Source: Acanthopleura granulata (Eukaryota; Mollusca; Polyplacophora; Chitonida; Chitonidae). From it: 64,000 nt of DNA. A program made the translations under genes and the position numbers. Below the pieces are notes generated by a model. The model saw only the letters and a list, made by a program, of their open reading frames with translations, was not told where the DNA came from and did not search any database. The stretch spans positions 2,797,913 to 2,861,912 of the forward strand of contig JABBOT010000031.1 of the NCBI GenBank assembly GCA_016165875.1, written 5' to 3'. Of the stretch, positions 45,910 to 56,616 are shown piece after piece (position 1 is the first letter of the stretch; every line of letters begins with the position of its first letter).

Positions 45910-46680
45910 GGTCCGCCTACATGGTGGGGATCGAACAGGACAACAAGCTTTGCGTGATCAGATGGATTTCTTGATAATTTTTTATTTCTTTAGATGGTAA
46001 TCTTACAACCGCCTTGGAACTGCTTTTCTGTAAACAGGCCAAGGGGATGGCAACCTTGTGTCAGTGTTATAGCAAAGGGCTGTTTACGTCTTTCTAGATT
46101 GCTATCAGAAATGTGATATTAGAGGACAGCAGATTTTCAGGAAGGGTTTTATGAAGTTGATGACTAAAGGGCTGAACACAAAGCTGACAAATATCTTCTC
46201 AATCTGCTTCAGTAGAGGGTTGAAGTAGTTTTTTGCAGGTGAGAATGTGTGCGATTATACTGGCACACAAGTGGTGTCAAAGGCAAATTGCGGCCACCTG
46301 TCTATGATACCGAGGGACAGATGTACTTGTGCGGGATGTATGGGTACAGATACATGTGTGTGCTATATAGGGGTACAGATACATATATGTGGGATGTATG
46401 GGTACAGATACATTTGTGTGCTATGTAGCGGTACAGATACATGTATGTGGGATGTGTGGGTACGGATACATGCACGGGGGATGTATGGGTACAGATACAA
46501 GTATGTGGAATGTATGGCTACAGATACACGTATGCGTGATGTATGGGTACATATTCATGTATGCAGGATGCATGGGTACATATACATGTGTGCTGGATGT
46601 ATGGGCACGTATTCATGTGAACAGGATGCATGGGAGCAGATACATGTATGCGGGATGTGAATATGAGTAATTATAAACGT
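45910..46680 (+). repeat. 0.9-kb tandem duplication unit 2 with minisatellite
   Basis: The second copy of the unit at 44993-45909. It is diverged by substitutions (GGAGATGACAGG in unit 1, GGGGATGGCAAC here) and carries a shorter, more degenerate 29-bp array. Both units end with related TATGAATAT / GTGAATATGAG sequence. Confidence 0.88.
46330..46665 (+). repeat. 29-bp minisatellite array 2 (about 11-12 units, degenerate)
   Basis: Same 29-base unit as array 1, but with more changes (GGGTACGGATACATGC, GGGTACATATTCATGT, GGGCACGTATTCATGT). The greater divergence between units suggests this array has not been homogenised as recently as array 1. Confidence 0.92.
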
Positions 46681-49500
46681 TGAATTATCAAGATATTTCA
46701 TTAATTTCGATAACGGTAAACTTGAAATTATTCCGATATTTCATTAATCTGGATGGTGGTAAGAGGGCAATTATTTACACATTGTAAGTTTCTGAAAAAA
46801 AACTTGATTACGGCCCTGAACAATAATGAATAATATAATATTTTTCTAAATAAATATGGGAACAGTGTCCGTAATATAGAAGTGTTTATTCTGCGAATAA
46901 ACTGTTGGTTTTAGGGTATACAAGGATCCCTGATCGTGACTTCAAGCCATAAATCTTACGTTCTATCAATGGAATGTCATTTTCCTTCACGATAGATTTT
47001 CGGCTGATAACAACCTGAGATAAATCCGCCCATTATTTTACGATGATCTGAATAACTAGTGAAGAAAAAAGAATACCTCTCCGGAGAGGAGAAACACAAC
47101 ACTGTCATTAACTATGCATGGAATGGAGCGAGAATATAACGGTCAAATAACAGCTATATTCTCCCTACACCCATCCCTTCCCCTATCAAGCAACTTGACG
47201 TGAGGTTTTTGCCTCGGGTTTTTGAAGTAACAGGGAAAGTGGATAACTGCCATAATTTTATGTTGATGAATTTATGAGATTTGCAGCATTATATCTCAAC
47301 AAGATCGCTAGGTTTACTTAATTTTTTTCTGTAGGAACTGTACTATTTGTAAAGTACTGATAAATCGTAGCGTGTTTCTCTATTCCAATAAGAAACCAAA
47401 TAAATAAATAGATAACATACATTTTATGAAATTGTCTAGGATCACAAGCTGCCAGTATCGCACGCGAGTGATTGATGGATTTAGTGATTCGCCAATTTAC
47501 ATATCTTTTTGTTTGGAGTTGAACACTGTACTCAAAAATATTTCTCGAACACCACGGCGGACAGCATTTTTGGTGCTGAGCGCAGAGGAATTCAAGGACC
47601 ATCCGCAGGTTGCTGGCAGACCTTCCCACGTAAAACTGGAAATGAGCTGGACTTGAACTCACATTGATAGCATGTATGATTCATCAATCTTCGATTCTCT
47701 CCAGAAGGACTAGTCAGTTGATGGGCGTTTAATACACTGTCCTGAAGCAATCATTATAGATTTTTGACGAATGAAAGACAACACTCTGCCTAATTGGTAC
47801 TGTTCAACGTAATTAACAATAGTAATTAGATTCAGTAGTAAAAATATAAAAACCAGTAATCTATTTACAGGTAACGACCAACCATTGGAAATTAGAAAAA
47901 AAGATTAAATTAACAGTCATTAACGGCTAATTTTTGGGATATTGCATCACTTTATTTTAACGTGTTATAATGAGGCTATGTGTTTTAACTAAAACCTGAT
48001 TACGTCGACTAATTAGGGCCTGCTCCAACCTCCTCTAAATGTATGTTGTGCTGAAATAGATCTGGGACACTTGTTGATGGAACAGTTATAGATGAAAGGG
48101 ATATAACGTTGGCCCAATCGCCTGAACTTGGTCTGTTATAGAGCAGAGCATGTCAGTATCCGATGCATATGAAAATTTAGCTGTTGAAAAGAAATGTTCA
48201 ATTTGGTCAAAATGATATAATTATGATTAATTAATTTTTGTTGATTGGTTTAAATGCAGTACTGAAGGGTATTTCACATATACGGTGAAGGATTAGATTT
48301 ATGGGCGGAAGAAACCGCCGTGCTCGGTATGAACCATATGCATTTGGCACAAAAGTGAGGAACTTCTTACATAGCACACACATAGAACTTCCACAGCGGA
48401 GAGCAATCGATGTGTATACCATACTGGTGGAAGCCACGTTATATGACTTGCATGAGCCCTCGTGCCTATGGGCGATGCGATGACACAGGCAGCGCGCATG
48501 AATGCGCTCGCTGTGAGTTACGGCTAATGTAAAGTGCTCAAATTTTAGAGCCCACCCATTCTGAGAGGTTTCTGAAACAGGAAGAGAAAAGAAACCAGCT
48601 CCCATTTAACTCCACCACTAGTTGCCTTGTCCACTGGCGCGAAAGAGTATCATTTGAATACAATTACCTGCCATGTAGATGTAAAATCGCCAGCCAACCC
48701 ACAGCCAATTTCGCAACAGTTAACAATTAAAAAGTCACTTGAAAAATGTCTTTGAACATAATCTGCGGAATGATTGGGTCTGTGACAAGTTAATTTGAGC
48801 AGGTCTGGGATTTCGAGATAGTGTACACTGTTTATTGATGCCCTCTCTCTAAGCTGGATACTGTACCACTGCAAGTGACTATTCATATTCATATGCACTA
48901 TTCATACCGGTCACAGTCATGATATGAACGTTGTGTTTGAAGAAACGTTACATCCCTTGTGTAAGGATCCAGAAAGCTTTCGCTGATTTTACAACAGGAA
49001 CATATAAGGAGAGTACTAACTGGTACACCGTAAATTACGATGTTGGATTTATAAACACTTTTATGCTTCAGATATTAAACACTTGGAGTTTATAGCATTA
49101 TAATATAGGCCTAAATACATGTTTTAGACACACATGTTTACTACTTAAATATATGTCTATGTTTATTAAACTCACTTGTTTGAAGTTTAATCACCCATTA
49201 ACGCACAATTCCATTAAAAAATTCCATTCATCATCGCCATTTTAATTCCTGCTTAAAGCGGGCGAATTGTTTCAGTCACACCTCAGCAAGTTGTTTATGT
49301 ACTCATCAGAAAATTACATGGAAATATGTATTTTATTTCAAGGAAGTACTATCATTTAGTTACAATATTAGTGCTTGTGTAAGTATGTATTTTTCTGTAT
49401 TTCACGACAGAGAAGACTCCTGTAAATCCTCTACAAAGACAAATGAAGCAGACTAAACTGCTTTACTATAAAAACACCGCATTTACCACCACCGTGTATA
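46681..49500. other. Noncoding stretch
   Basis: No gene recognised. The only named element is the minus-strand SINE at 47511-47670. The open frames at 48231-48605 (minus) and 48301-48483 (plus) overlap on opposite strands and look like chance. Confidence 0.55.
47511..47670 (-). repeat. SINE, minus strand, degenerate
   Basis: Read on the minus strand it has the B-box-like TGAGTTCAAGTCCAGCTC (47645-47662 complement), CCAGTTTTACGTGGGAAGG, TGCCAGCAACCTGCGGATGG, then CGAGAAATATTTTTGAGTAC and AGTGTTCAAC. It is the common SINE family with a poor tail. Confidence 0.75.
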
Positions 49501-50599
49501 TTTAGTTAACGAATCAGCGTTGCACAACGATCTGAGTGTATTAAAGCCTAAAACATGAAGAGCACGGGAATTGCACAAGACTGTGCAGCCCTGCTTAAAG
49601 CTACTTTATCGTAACCTGCTTTTCAGGTGATTACGCTGAGAACAGCCTCTTTCAAAAGCCTTATCTCACGAAAAATACGAAACAAACGACGTTGTTTTTA
49701 CGAGAATCGCTGCTTTAGAGGCTTAAATAAATGCACTATCTAAAAAGCAGCCAGGTATTGACGTGCTTCAAAGAGACCAGTCGGAGTTGCTTAAGCCCCA
49801 GCGATCCCATGGCGAGTCGCCCTAGCGAAATGACATTTTACCGAAGGCAGAAAAGAGAATTATTTGTTTCTTCCATAAAGAAATGTATAATGTCTGTTTT
49901 CACGGTATGAAATATAAACTTAATCGATCGTGACAACTGCTGTTTCAGCCTAAATCTTCCCACGCAGTGTGCAAATATTGTCCGTGACAAATGTATTTAT
50001 ACTGGTTGATCGAGTTCAGTGAACCGTAAAGCGATTCAGCCATATTTTCTGGTGCCATGGATTTTCATAAAAGACACGGTTTTAAAATATCTACGAAATG
50101 GCAGGAAAGGATCTGCAACCGATTTTAGATGATAGCTGCATCGTGATATTTCATACATGAACGAGATGATATATGTACAGCTGTTTAATAAAAACAAGGA
50201 GTTTGGACAAGCCTAACGTTTTCAGACTAGTGCAGAGCGTTTTCACGCAAAATTCCTCATCATGAAACCCTGTTTTAATCCAAGTTCATACTAGGAACGA
50301 AAATCGGTCCGGGGGTCGTAACGAATTCCGTTCCAATTTCGTGGCAACTCGGTACAGTAGTAAAACGTACAACCGTTCACATACAATGAAGCCGAATTCG
50401 TGTCAGGCAATGGATTAGGGCATATGGCTTTGGGATCCATTTTTTCCGGTCCACGGAGAAAATCGTGACGGATTTTCGCTTTTGACCAATCAGCGTCGTT
50501 CAACATTTTAAACATCTCGACAAGTTGAAGGAATAAACTGTTGTTTGATATGAGAGATTGCAATTACAGAGATGTAAGAAAAATGATGAATGTGTGGAG

Positions 50600-50965
50600 T
50601 GGAGGTGGTCAGCATAAACGATAACTGGATTACACGTATTGCACTTGGCGGGTTAGCTGCTTTCATCGCACCAATGCGGTCGCTGTTAGTTCAAGTTGAG
50701 CTCATGCTGCCTTCCTCTCCGGCCGTACGTGGAAAGGTCTCTGAGCAACTGATGGTCGTGGGTTTCCCCTGGGCTCTGCCTGTTTTCCTCTCACCATAAT
50801 ATTGGAAGCTTTTTGGCTGGCTTCCACTCTGGTCGTACGTGGCAAGATCTGCTACCAGTCTGCCATGGTCATGGGTTTCCTCTCACCATAAGGCTGGCCG
50901 CTGTCGTGTTAGTGAAAAATCCTTGAGTACTGCGTAAAAAAGCAATGAAATGAAAAGAAATAAAT
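50600..50965 (+). repeat. SINE with internally duplicated body
   Basis: The tRNA-like head is degenerate, with B box TAGTTCAAGTTGAG at about 50690. The body then occurs twice: CCTTCCTCTCCGGCCGTACG...CTCTCACCATAATATTGG (about 50709-50808) and CTTCCACTCTGGTCGTACG...CTCTCACCATAAGGCTGG (about 50820-50900). It ends with ATCCTTGAGTACTGCGTAAA and AATGAAATGAAA. At about 365 bases it is longer than the 255-base full-length copy. Confidence 0.78.
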
Positions 50966-51413
50966 GTAAGAATTGCAACTAACATCACTGCATTTTTGTG
51001 ACAATTCTACTTAAGCCATGGTGCTAGCCGACGTGTAAATTGTTACTTGTTAACGATACCAGAACCACTTACGGGTGAAGTTTGGCCAATTTTCTTTTAT
51101 TTCAGACTTAATACTTTCACTTTTCTCATCTTTACCCCGCATGTGAAGACGAAAAAATGTTGAAAGCATTTTCGAAATCAGGATTCCCCCGGCTTTCAGA
51201 ACATGTATGACTGTAACAGTATTCTATCAATATTTTGGTCTACGCAAGGCAAAATGGATAATTCTTCTCGAGAGGAGTTCTAGTGTCATTAAACAGTTAC
51301 ATAGGCATGCTAGAATAAAACCCTAACTGAGGTAAGCAAACAAGAGGCCCGGTTTGGCTGGTTATGTGTGACCATTTTCAAACTATCACATTGTCGTGGC
51401 TGCATGCTCTTGT

Positions 51414-51450
51414 TTTACTATATTCTATTCTATTCTACTCTATTCTACAG
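51414..51450 (+). repeat. (ATTCT)n microsatellite
   Basis: About six ATTCT/ACTCT pentamers in a row, next to TACTAT and ending ATTCTACAG. Confidence 0.85.
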
Positions 51451-53153
51451 TTTGTAACATTTGTTCATTCCAGAGAACAGTTTTGATAACAGCCTTTTTT
51501 CCTGAAATATTTTCAGTCACATTAGAGCCCTGCTCCTGTTAACTTTGACATTTGGAAAGCTGGCAGAAGTCCTGGAGAGTTAGTCAGTAACGTGCCACTC
51601 ATCGATGGTTAGAGTAGTAATTTGCGGACATTGCCCTGAAGATTCCGGCCATAATAATATCTTTCTGTACACGTAGGCCTAGAGCTGTTTGTTGGTTATA
51701 AAAGCTATTTAACTTGTATACTGTAACTTTTAACTATAGCCTATCCCCATGATTTATTTTCAGACACATCCGCTTAATGGAGTCTCGTTCTTATCTTAAC
51801 GGATGTCACCTTTGGGAAGAAACATGTGGACAGGGTAGTTATGTCAAAACCGCACCCACGGGCACTATAAGGCTTTTCCTTATCGCGTCTGGCCCTCGGG
51901 TCTTCCCGTAGAGAGTGCCGACAAAACGGTCACCGTGACACTATCCTGGTGTGATAATCGACACTCTGCCATCGGGGATTCATGTTTCTCCGTCCCACGA
52001 TCTGGCTTGTCTTGTAGGAGTGATGACATTACCATACCCCGATCAGTTATGCGCCTCGTTGTGGGAGTCGTAACACTCGTTCTTCATCGAGATGAACGTC
52101 TGTTCTCACCTTGTACTATTGTACCTGTTTTAGAATGTCTAACTGTTGCGACAGCACATCGATTTGGCGACTGTCAGGAGAGACGTTGTTCGCCAGTTAT
52201 TTTGATCGACGGAGTGGCATATTCACTTACTGCTATTCTGGTTCAATATACTCTATTATTTGTTAAGATGTAGTTGCATCTAGTTGATCTACATGGGAAT
52301 TGTTTTAAAGAAGGCGCAGTACAGGGACCAACGAAAAATGAGAAGAAAGGTAAAAATCCTAGAGAGTAAAGCTGATTTTTGATGAGGCAATTTTCGCGCA
52401 TTAGAAACAGTGCATATTTACACTGAATTCTTTCCAAGACTTTCCAAAACAGAAAGTTTTGCATGTTATTTCATGAATGAACAATAAAAATCGAAGACGG
52501 TCTTTTTCTCCACAAAAACATCTCCAAATTGGTTGGGATACCTGGCATACCAGAATAAATGCGGTTTTCTCAACCCATAGAGATCTTTGTTGTTGCAGTC
52601 ATACGTGAATTATTATTTCTTGTTTTTAAGTGCTTCTACAATCTTTGCCTTCATGTTATAGGGTGGTTGAATCTGGTCTTGCTATTGAAACGTCCACTTT
52701 TTTTTAGCTTAAAGGAGTGGATAGACTTGCTCTTAAGTTGTGTGGTTTTATGCACAGGAAGTTTTATTACTACAGTGGAAGACTGTACACATTAAAATTA
52801 TGTGATAAAACCATTTAAGACAATTATCAACAGAATATTTCCGAAGGCGATGCAAAAGAATCTTATTTTGAATAATGGTTAATATTTGGGAAGCGGGAAG
52901 CGGAAGTGCTTGGAATAAACCCCCGACCATTACTAAGTTTCTGATGAACTTTCCAACATGGGACTTACAGACACGCACACCATATGGGTGGAAGATATAT
53001 GGTCTTCAACGGAAGTCAGACTGCGAAAACAGCAAAGAAAAAAACCAAGAAAAAAAACGCATCGTCAACTTCACATTATCCGGCAGGCCCTAGGAAGAAT
53101 CGTCGAATTCAGTGCTCAAGGACTTAACCCACACCTCTGTGATTCTGCGGTGC

Positions 53154-53606
53154 AGGTATAAAAACACTAATTAGATTTTGTATCCAAGATTCAGGCGCAC
53201 AGAATATGGTGGGGACGGTTAGGGATTGGCTGTATCTCTGAAGTGTGTTGAAGTACTGCCAGGTAATTTTGCAGGTATAAACCATGACAAATAACGGTTG
53301 AAAAAAAGTCCAATACTTGTGGCTACAATTAAACACAGAAAAATATCATTCAATGAGCAAGTGCCCCGTACACCCTGTTTCTAAGGAGATAGGACGCTAG
53401 TACCTGTATTCCAGCTGATTTATTTTGAGAAAATGGTGGTCAACCCCTGATGATATTTGGATATGTTGTAGGCCAGGCATCTAGTCATTTGACAGTATGT
53501 GTCATTTGGGCCAACAAAAATTAGGGAATACACTTTTAGGAGGGTGTTCTTTGTGAAATTAGTACATAAATAGAAAGGCCATTTTTTTTTTAGTGTTTTC
53601 ATACCT
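53154..53606 (-). mobile_element. MITE (non-autonomous DNA transposon), copy 2
   Basis: A 453-base element with terminal inverted repeats AGGTATAAAAACACTAA and TTAGTGTTTTCATACCT (one mismatch between arms). GC dinucleotides lie directly outside both ends. It is the reverse complement of the element at 21421-21846 along its whole length, with substitutions and small indels. No coding capacity. Confidence 0.87.
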
Positions 53607-54300
53607 GCAAACTATTACACTGATTCTGTCAGCGGTTTCAGTTATATGTTCACTCAGGTTACCTCCCTTTGTTATTTGGCCTGATCAAGTGTAATCTTCT
53701 ATGCCATGATCACATTACCCACTTGTCTCTCATACTCTGCCCCTGAGTAATTCCTCTCCACACATACATAACCAGTATATGATGGCCTGGCTTTACTTGT
53801 GAGTCATCCTAAATCAATAAAGTCAGATTTGTCAGTCAACATTCCAGAAAACCCACTGACTCGCCCTCCTAAGGTGTTACCTCCTGGATTAAATATTCAC
53901 ATTTCTGTCCGCGTGAGGTCTATTTAATGCATAATTCATAACCATGCTTTTCTGTAGACGAAAGTATACGCAAGTCTGCTTCGAGGACGACAATCGGCCA
54001 GGCGTTTGTCTGTATTGTTACTCTTTTCGGGGAGAAAGGACTAGGGCAGAAGTTAAGGAGGACCCAATGGACGCAGAGATCTAGACGGGCGGACAGTTTC
54101 TTTAACAATAATTGGCAGTTCAATTTCTTTCCTCGCTGATTTTTAGCCTCCATGACTTGTTCTTCGGGGAGACACCTTTATAATTCTTGTTGGTGGTGAG
54201 AATCGTGGAGAATCTCCATGCTATTGAATTTTTTAAATTTTTGCTTGGATAGTTTGTGACCACTGCGTCTCACTTTTAAGTAGTGGAGAAAGCCCGAGTA

Positions 54301-54438
54301 ACTGTACATTCGCAGAAAATAACCCCGCTCCCCCCCGGCGATTATTTCCTACGAATGTACTGTTGCGAGGGCTCTCTCTGTCTGAACGACAGTGTACCAT
54401 GGGCCACACCGTACATTATTTTTCACGAATGTACAGTC
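54301..54438. repeat. Three-arm inverted repeat, possible mini-MITE
   Basis: The arm ACTGTACATTCGCAGAAAAT (54301 on) is matched in reverse complement twice, at about 54342-54362 (CCTACGAATGTACTGT) and at about 54417-54438 (TTCACGAATGTACAGT). Arm 1 can pair with either, giving a 62-base or a 138-base inverted-repeat unit. A C-run lies between arms 1 and 2. Confidence 0.65.
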
Positions 54439-56540
54439 TTTGTGTTGTTCAAATATCTGTGCACTGGATTTCTAAGCATACATTGTACATGATGGCTGCT
54501 CTGCTTGTCCTTTATGCACACCTACGTGACTTTGGTGGGCTGTGCCAATGGTTGACTTAGGATCTGCGTTAAAATACATAGAAGCAGTAGTTTGTACAAA
54601 TAATTCTGCTAGTTGCAATATCCTTTAAATTCACGGACAGAACAGCCCATCCCCTCGCCCCGTTTATGCTGATTATATGATTTGGGAGACTTTTATTGCA
54701 TAACGTGCATCCGTTCTAGTTTTGGCATGAGGTAGATAGTTATAAGAGGACACATTCATACAGCCCGAAGTGTACCCGAGAAATTGATGGTACCATATTT
54801 TCCATAACTCAGAATGAAATAAAACGGCTTCGACAGACTGAATTGGATTATATCCTACGTAATCCATGTTATTTGTAAAGAATAGGTGGCGCTATTGTTC
54901 TCCGATGTTCATAGAGAAAAGGACAATTTTCAATGAATTGACGTCACCCTACCAGGTGATATCACCCTCATGTTCACTAATGCTTAATCCATTTCTTTGC
55001 CAGATCTTACAGCTCGATGCATCATACATGTATCTCGTACGTGTATTCGTCATTCCGGGAAATTTATGTTGAGAATTATAATATAACCAGGTGGTGAAGC
55101 AAGGCTTGCTTCATAAATCCTGGTACTGTGCATCTTCAAGATAATCCGTGTTCTTGAATACTGCTTTATGTATATTACAATGGATTTACCCCTTCCCGAA
55201 TACGGCTGGGATATGTTATAATGGATTAACCCCTTCCTGAATACAGCTGCATGGATATGTTACTATGGACTTACCTTTCGGTTGTGTGATTATTCATGTA
55301 GTGGTTTTTAAAGTGGTCATATGTGATACTGCGGATGGTGGTAGGTTTTAGCCGGGCTCTGCCCGGTTTCCTCCCACCATATTGGTTGTCACCGTCGCAT
55401 AGGCATAAGTATTCTTGAGTACGGCGTATAAAACACAAATGAAATAAATAATAATGTAATACACTGGTTGTCATCATACTATTTCTGTAAGCAGTGGTAA
55501 AATATCACTCTACTAATCGAGTTCCAATCCAGCTCTGGCGGGCAATGGCGGTCCTCTACAAAACCACTACCGCGACGGCCAATGGCTTCCATTAGCCCAA
55601 TGGAAAATGGCGGTCCTCTATGGGCAATGGTGGTCATCACAAACCATTTGTACAACGACGGGCAATGGTGATCCTCTCCAAGGCATTACCACGACTGGCG
55701 ATGATCAGTTCTGTACAAGAAATTAAAGCATGGGTGGCCGCCTTGAATTCGCCTATACTGGTCACGTGTCTACTTTTGCGGGACATTATCCTGACAGTCC
55801 AATCTCAGTGACGGGACGGTGGGTAAAGCTTCACTCACTTTGGGGGAGGGGGTGGGTGCCATCAATTCGCCAAAAATTTTCTAAATTTACAAACTCTACC
55901 AAGGTAGAGATTCCGTTAAGAAAGATAGTTATTAATTTATATTCATACAGTACACGTGCACCGTTCAAGAAAACATTTGGGGCTTTACACTTTTATCATA
56001 ACGATTTCAAAGCCTACTTTACAAATATAACGCTGAGAGAATTTGTCAATTTCTGGAGAGGTTTGGTGATATGTATTGCTGTGAAAGGTCGCGCGATTTT
56101 ACATGATGTATAAACAATTTTCACTCGGCTGATGACATATTTCGAGCGGTTAGACCTAACCGAAAAGATAAAAGATTTCATTTCCGGACTGCTCACCAGA
56201 CTTGGCACCCGCTTGTCTGTGACACGTGAGGCTCTGGAAAGTCTTCCCATTTCCTGATACAACACTATTTTTACTGCAAAGTGTGACATGCAAGGATTTG
56301 CCTTATTCACATGGATATTAATTTATACACAAATAATGGGAGTACAAATTTATGCTCAAAGCTGCGAATTATGTACCATGACGTGCCATGTTATTGTGAA
56401 AAAAAAGACGTTTCCTCAGCCCCATCAATTAGAAGCATCACTCAGTTCTACCATATTTCGGATTAAATTAGTATAAATTGTCTGCTGGACAACATTTTTC
56501 AGAAAGGCGATAGTTCGGCAAATATGTCCCTACAATGAGT
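54439..56540. other. Noncoding stretch
   Basis: No gene recognised. The open frame at 55730-56113 (127 codons) has no recognisable domain. It contains a SINE 3' part (55331-55453) and, at about 55545-55720, repeated GGCAATGG(C/T)GGTCCTCT phrases forming an imperfect tandem array. Confidence 0.55.
55331..55453 (+). repeat. SINE 3' part
   Basis: It has GCGGATGGTGGTAGGTTTTA, GGCTCTGCCCGGTTTCCTCC, CACCATATTGG, TATTCTTGAGTACGGCG and TATAAAACACAAATGAAATA. Common SINE family without the tRNA head. Confidence 0.78.
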
Positions 56541-56544
56541 TTGG

Positions 56545-56616
56545 TTTACAAAAATCAGACTGCAAAACAACCACTACAGATTTACAAAAATCAGACTGCA
56601 AAACAACCACTACAGA
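56545..56616 (+). repeat. Perfect 36-bp tandem duplication
   Basis: Two identical 36-base units, 56545-56580 and 56581-56616, each beginning TTTACAAAAATCAGACTGC. Perfect identity implies a recent slippage or duplication event. Its GACTGCAAAACAACCACT part resembles GACTGCACAAAACGACCACT in copy B (about 40400). Confidence 0.92.

Larger units (their letters stand above)
49500..54170 (+). repeat. Diverged repeat/duplication block X
   Basis: Pieces of this block recur in the same order downstream: 49640-50040 with 62240-62620 (AGAATTATTTGTTTCTT / AGAATTATTTCTCTTTT; CAACTGCTGTTTCAGCC / CAACTGCTGCTTCAGCC), 51780-52100 with 62997-63300 (AGTGATGACATTACCA in both; CGGGCACTATAAGG / CGGGCATTATAAGG) and 53690-54150 with 63530-63870. 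The pieces are diverged and separated by indels. No shared open frame, so it is probably an old noncoding repeat or duplication. Confidence 0.65.

Noticed and set aside
45361..45974. Large repetitive protein genes on both strands at the 29-bp array
   Set aside because: The frames are a by-product of a stop-free 29-base unit. They overlap on opposite strands, have no splice or poly(A) context, and the flanking frame is broken in the duplicate unit.
45424..46665. CRISPR-like array
   Set aside because: Units are contiguous and there are no unique spacers between them. The setting is animal DNA. It is a minisatellite.
51935..52273. 112-codon open frame in block X
   Set aside because: The homologous sequence at about 63.1-63.3 kb has indels that destroy the frame. 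No known domain.
55730..56113. 127-codon open frame
   Set aside because: No recognisable domain, no splice or repeat partner, and composition like the surrounding noncoding DNA.
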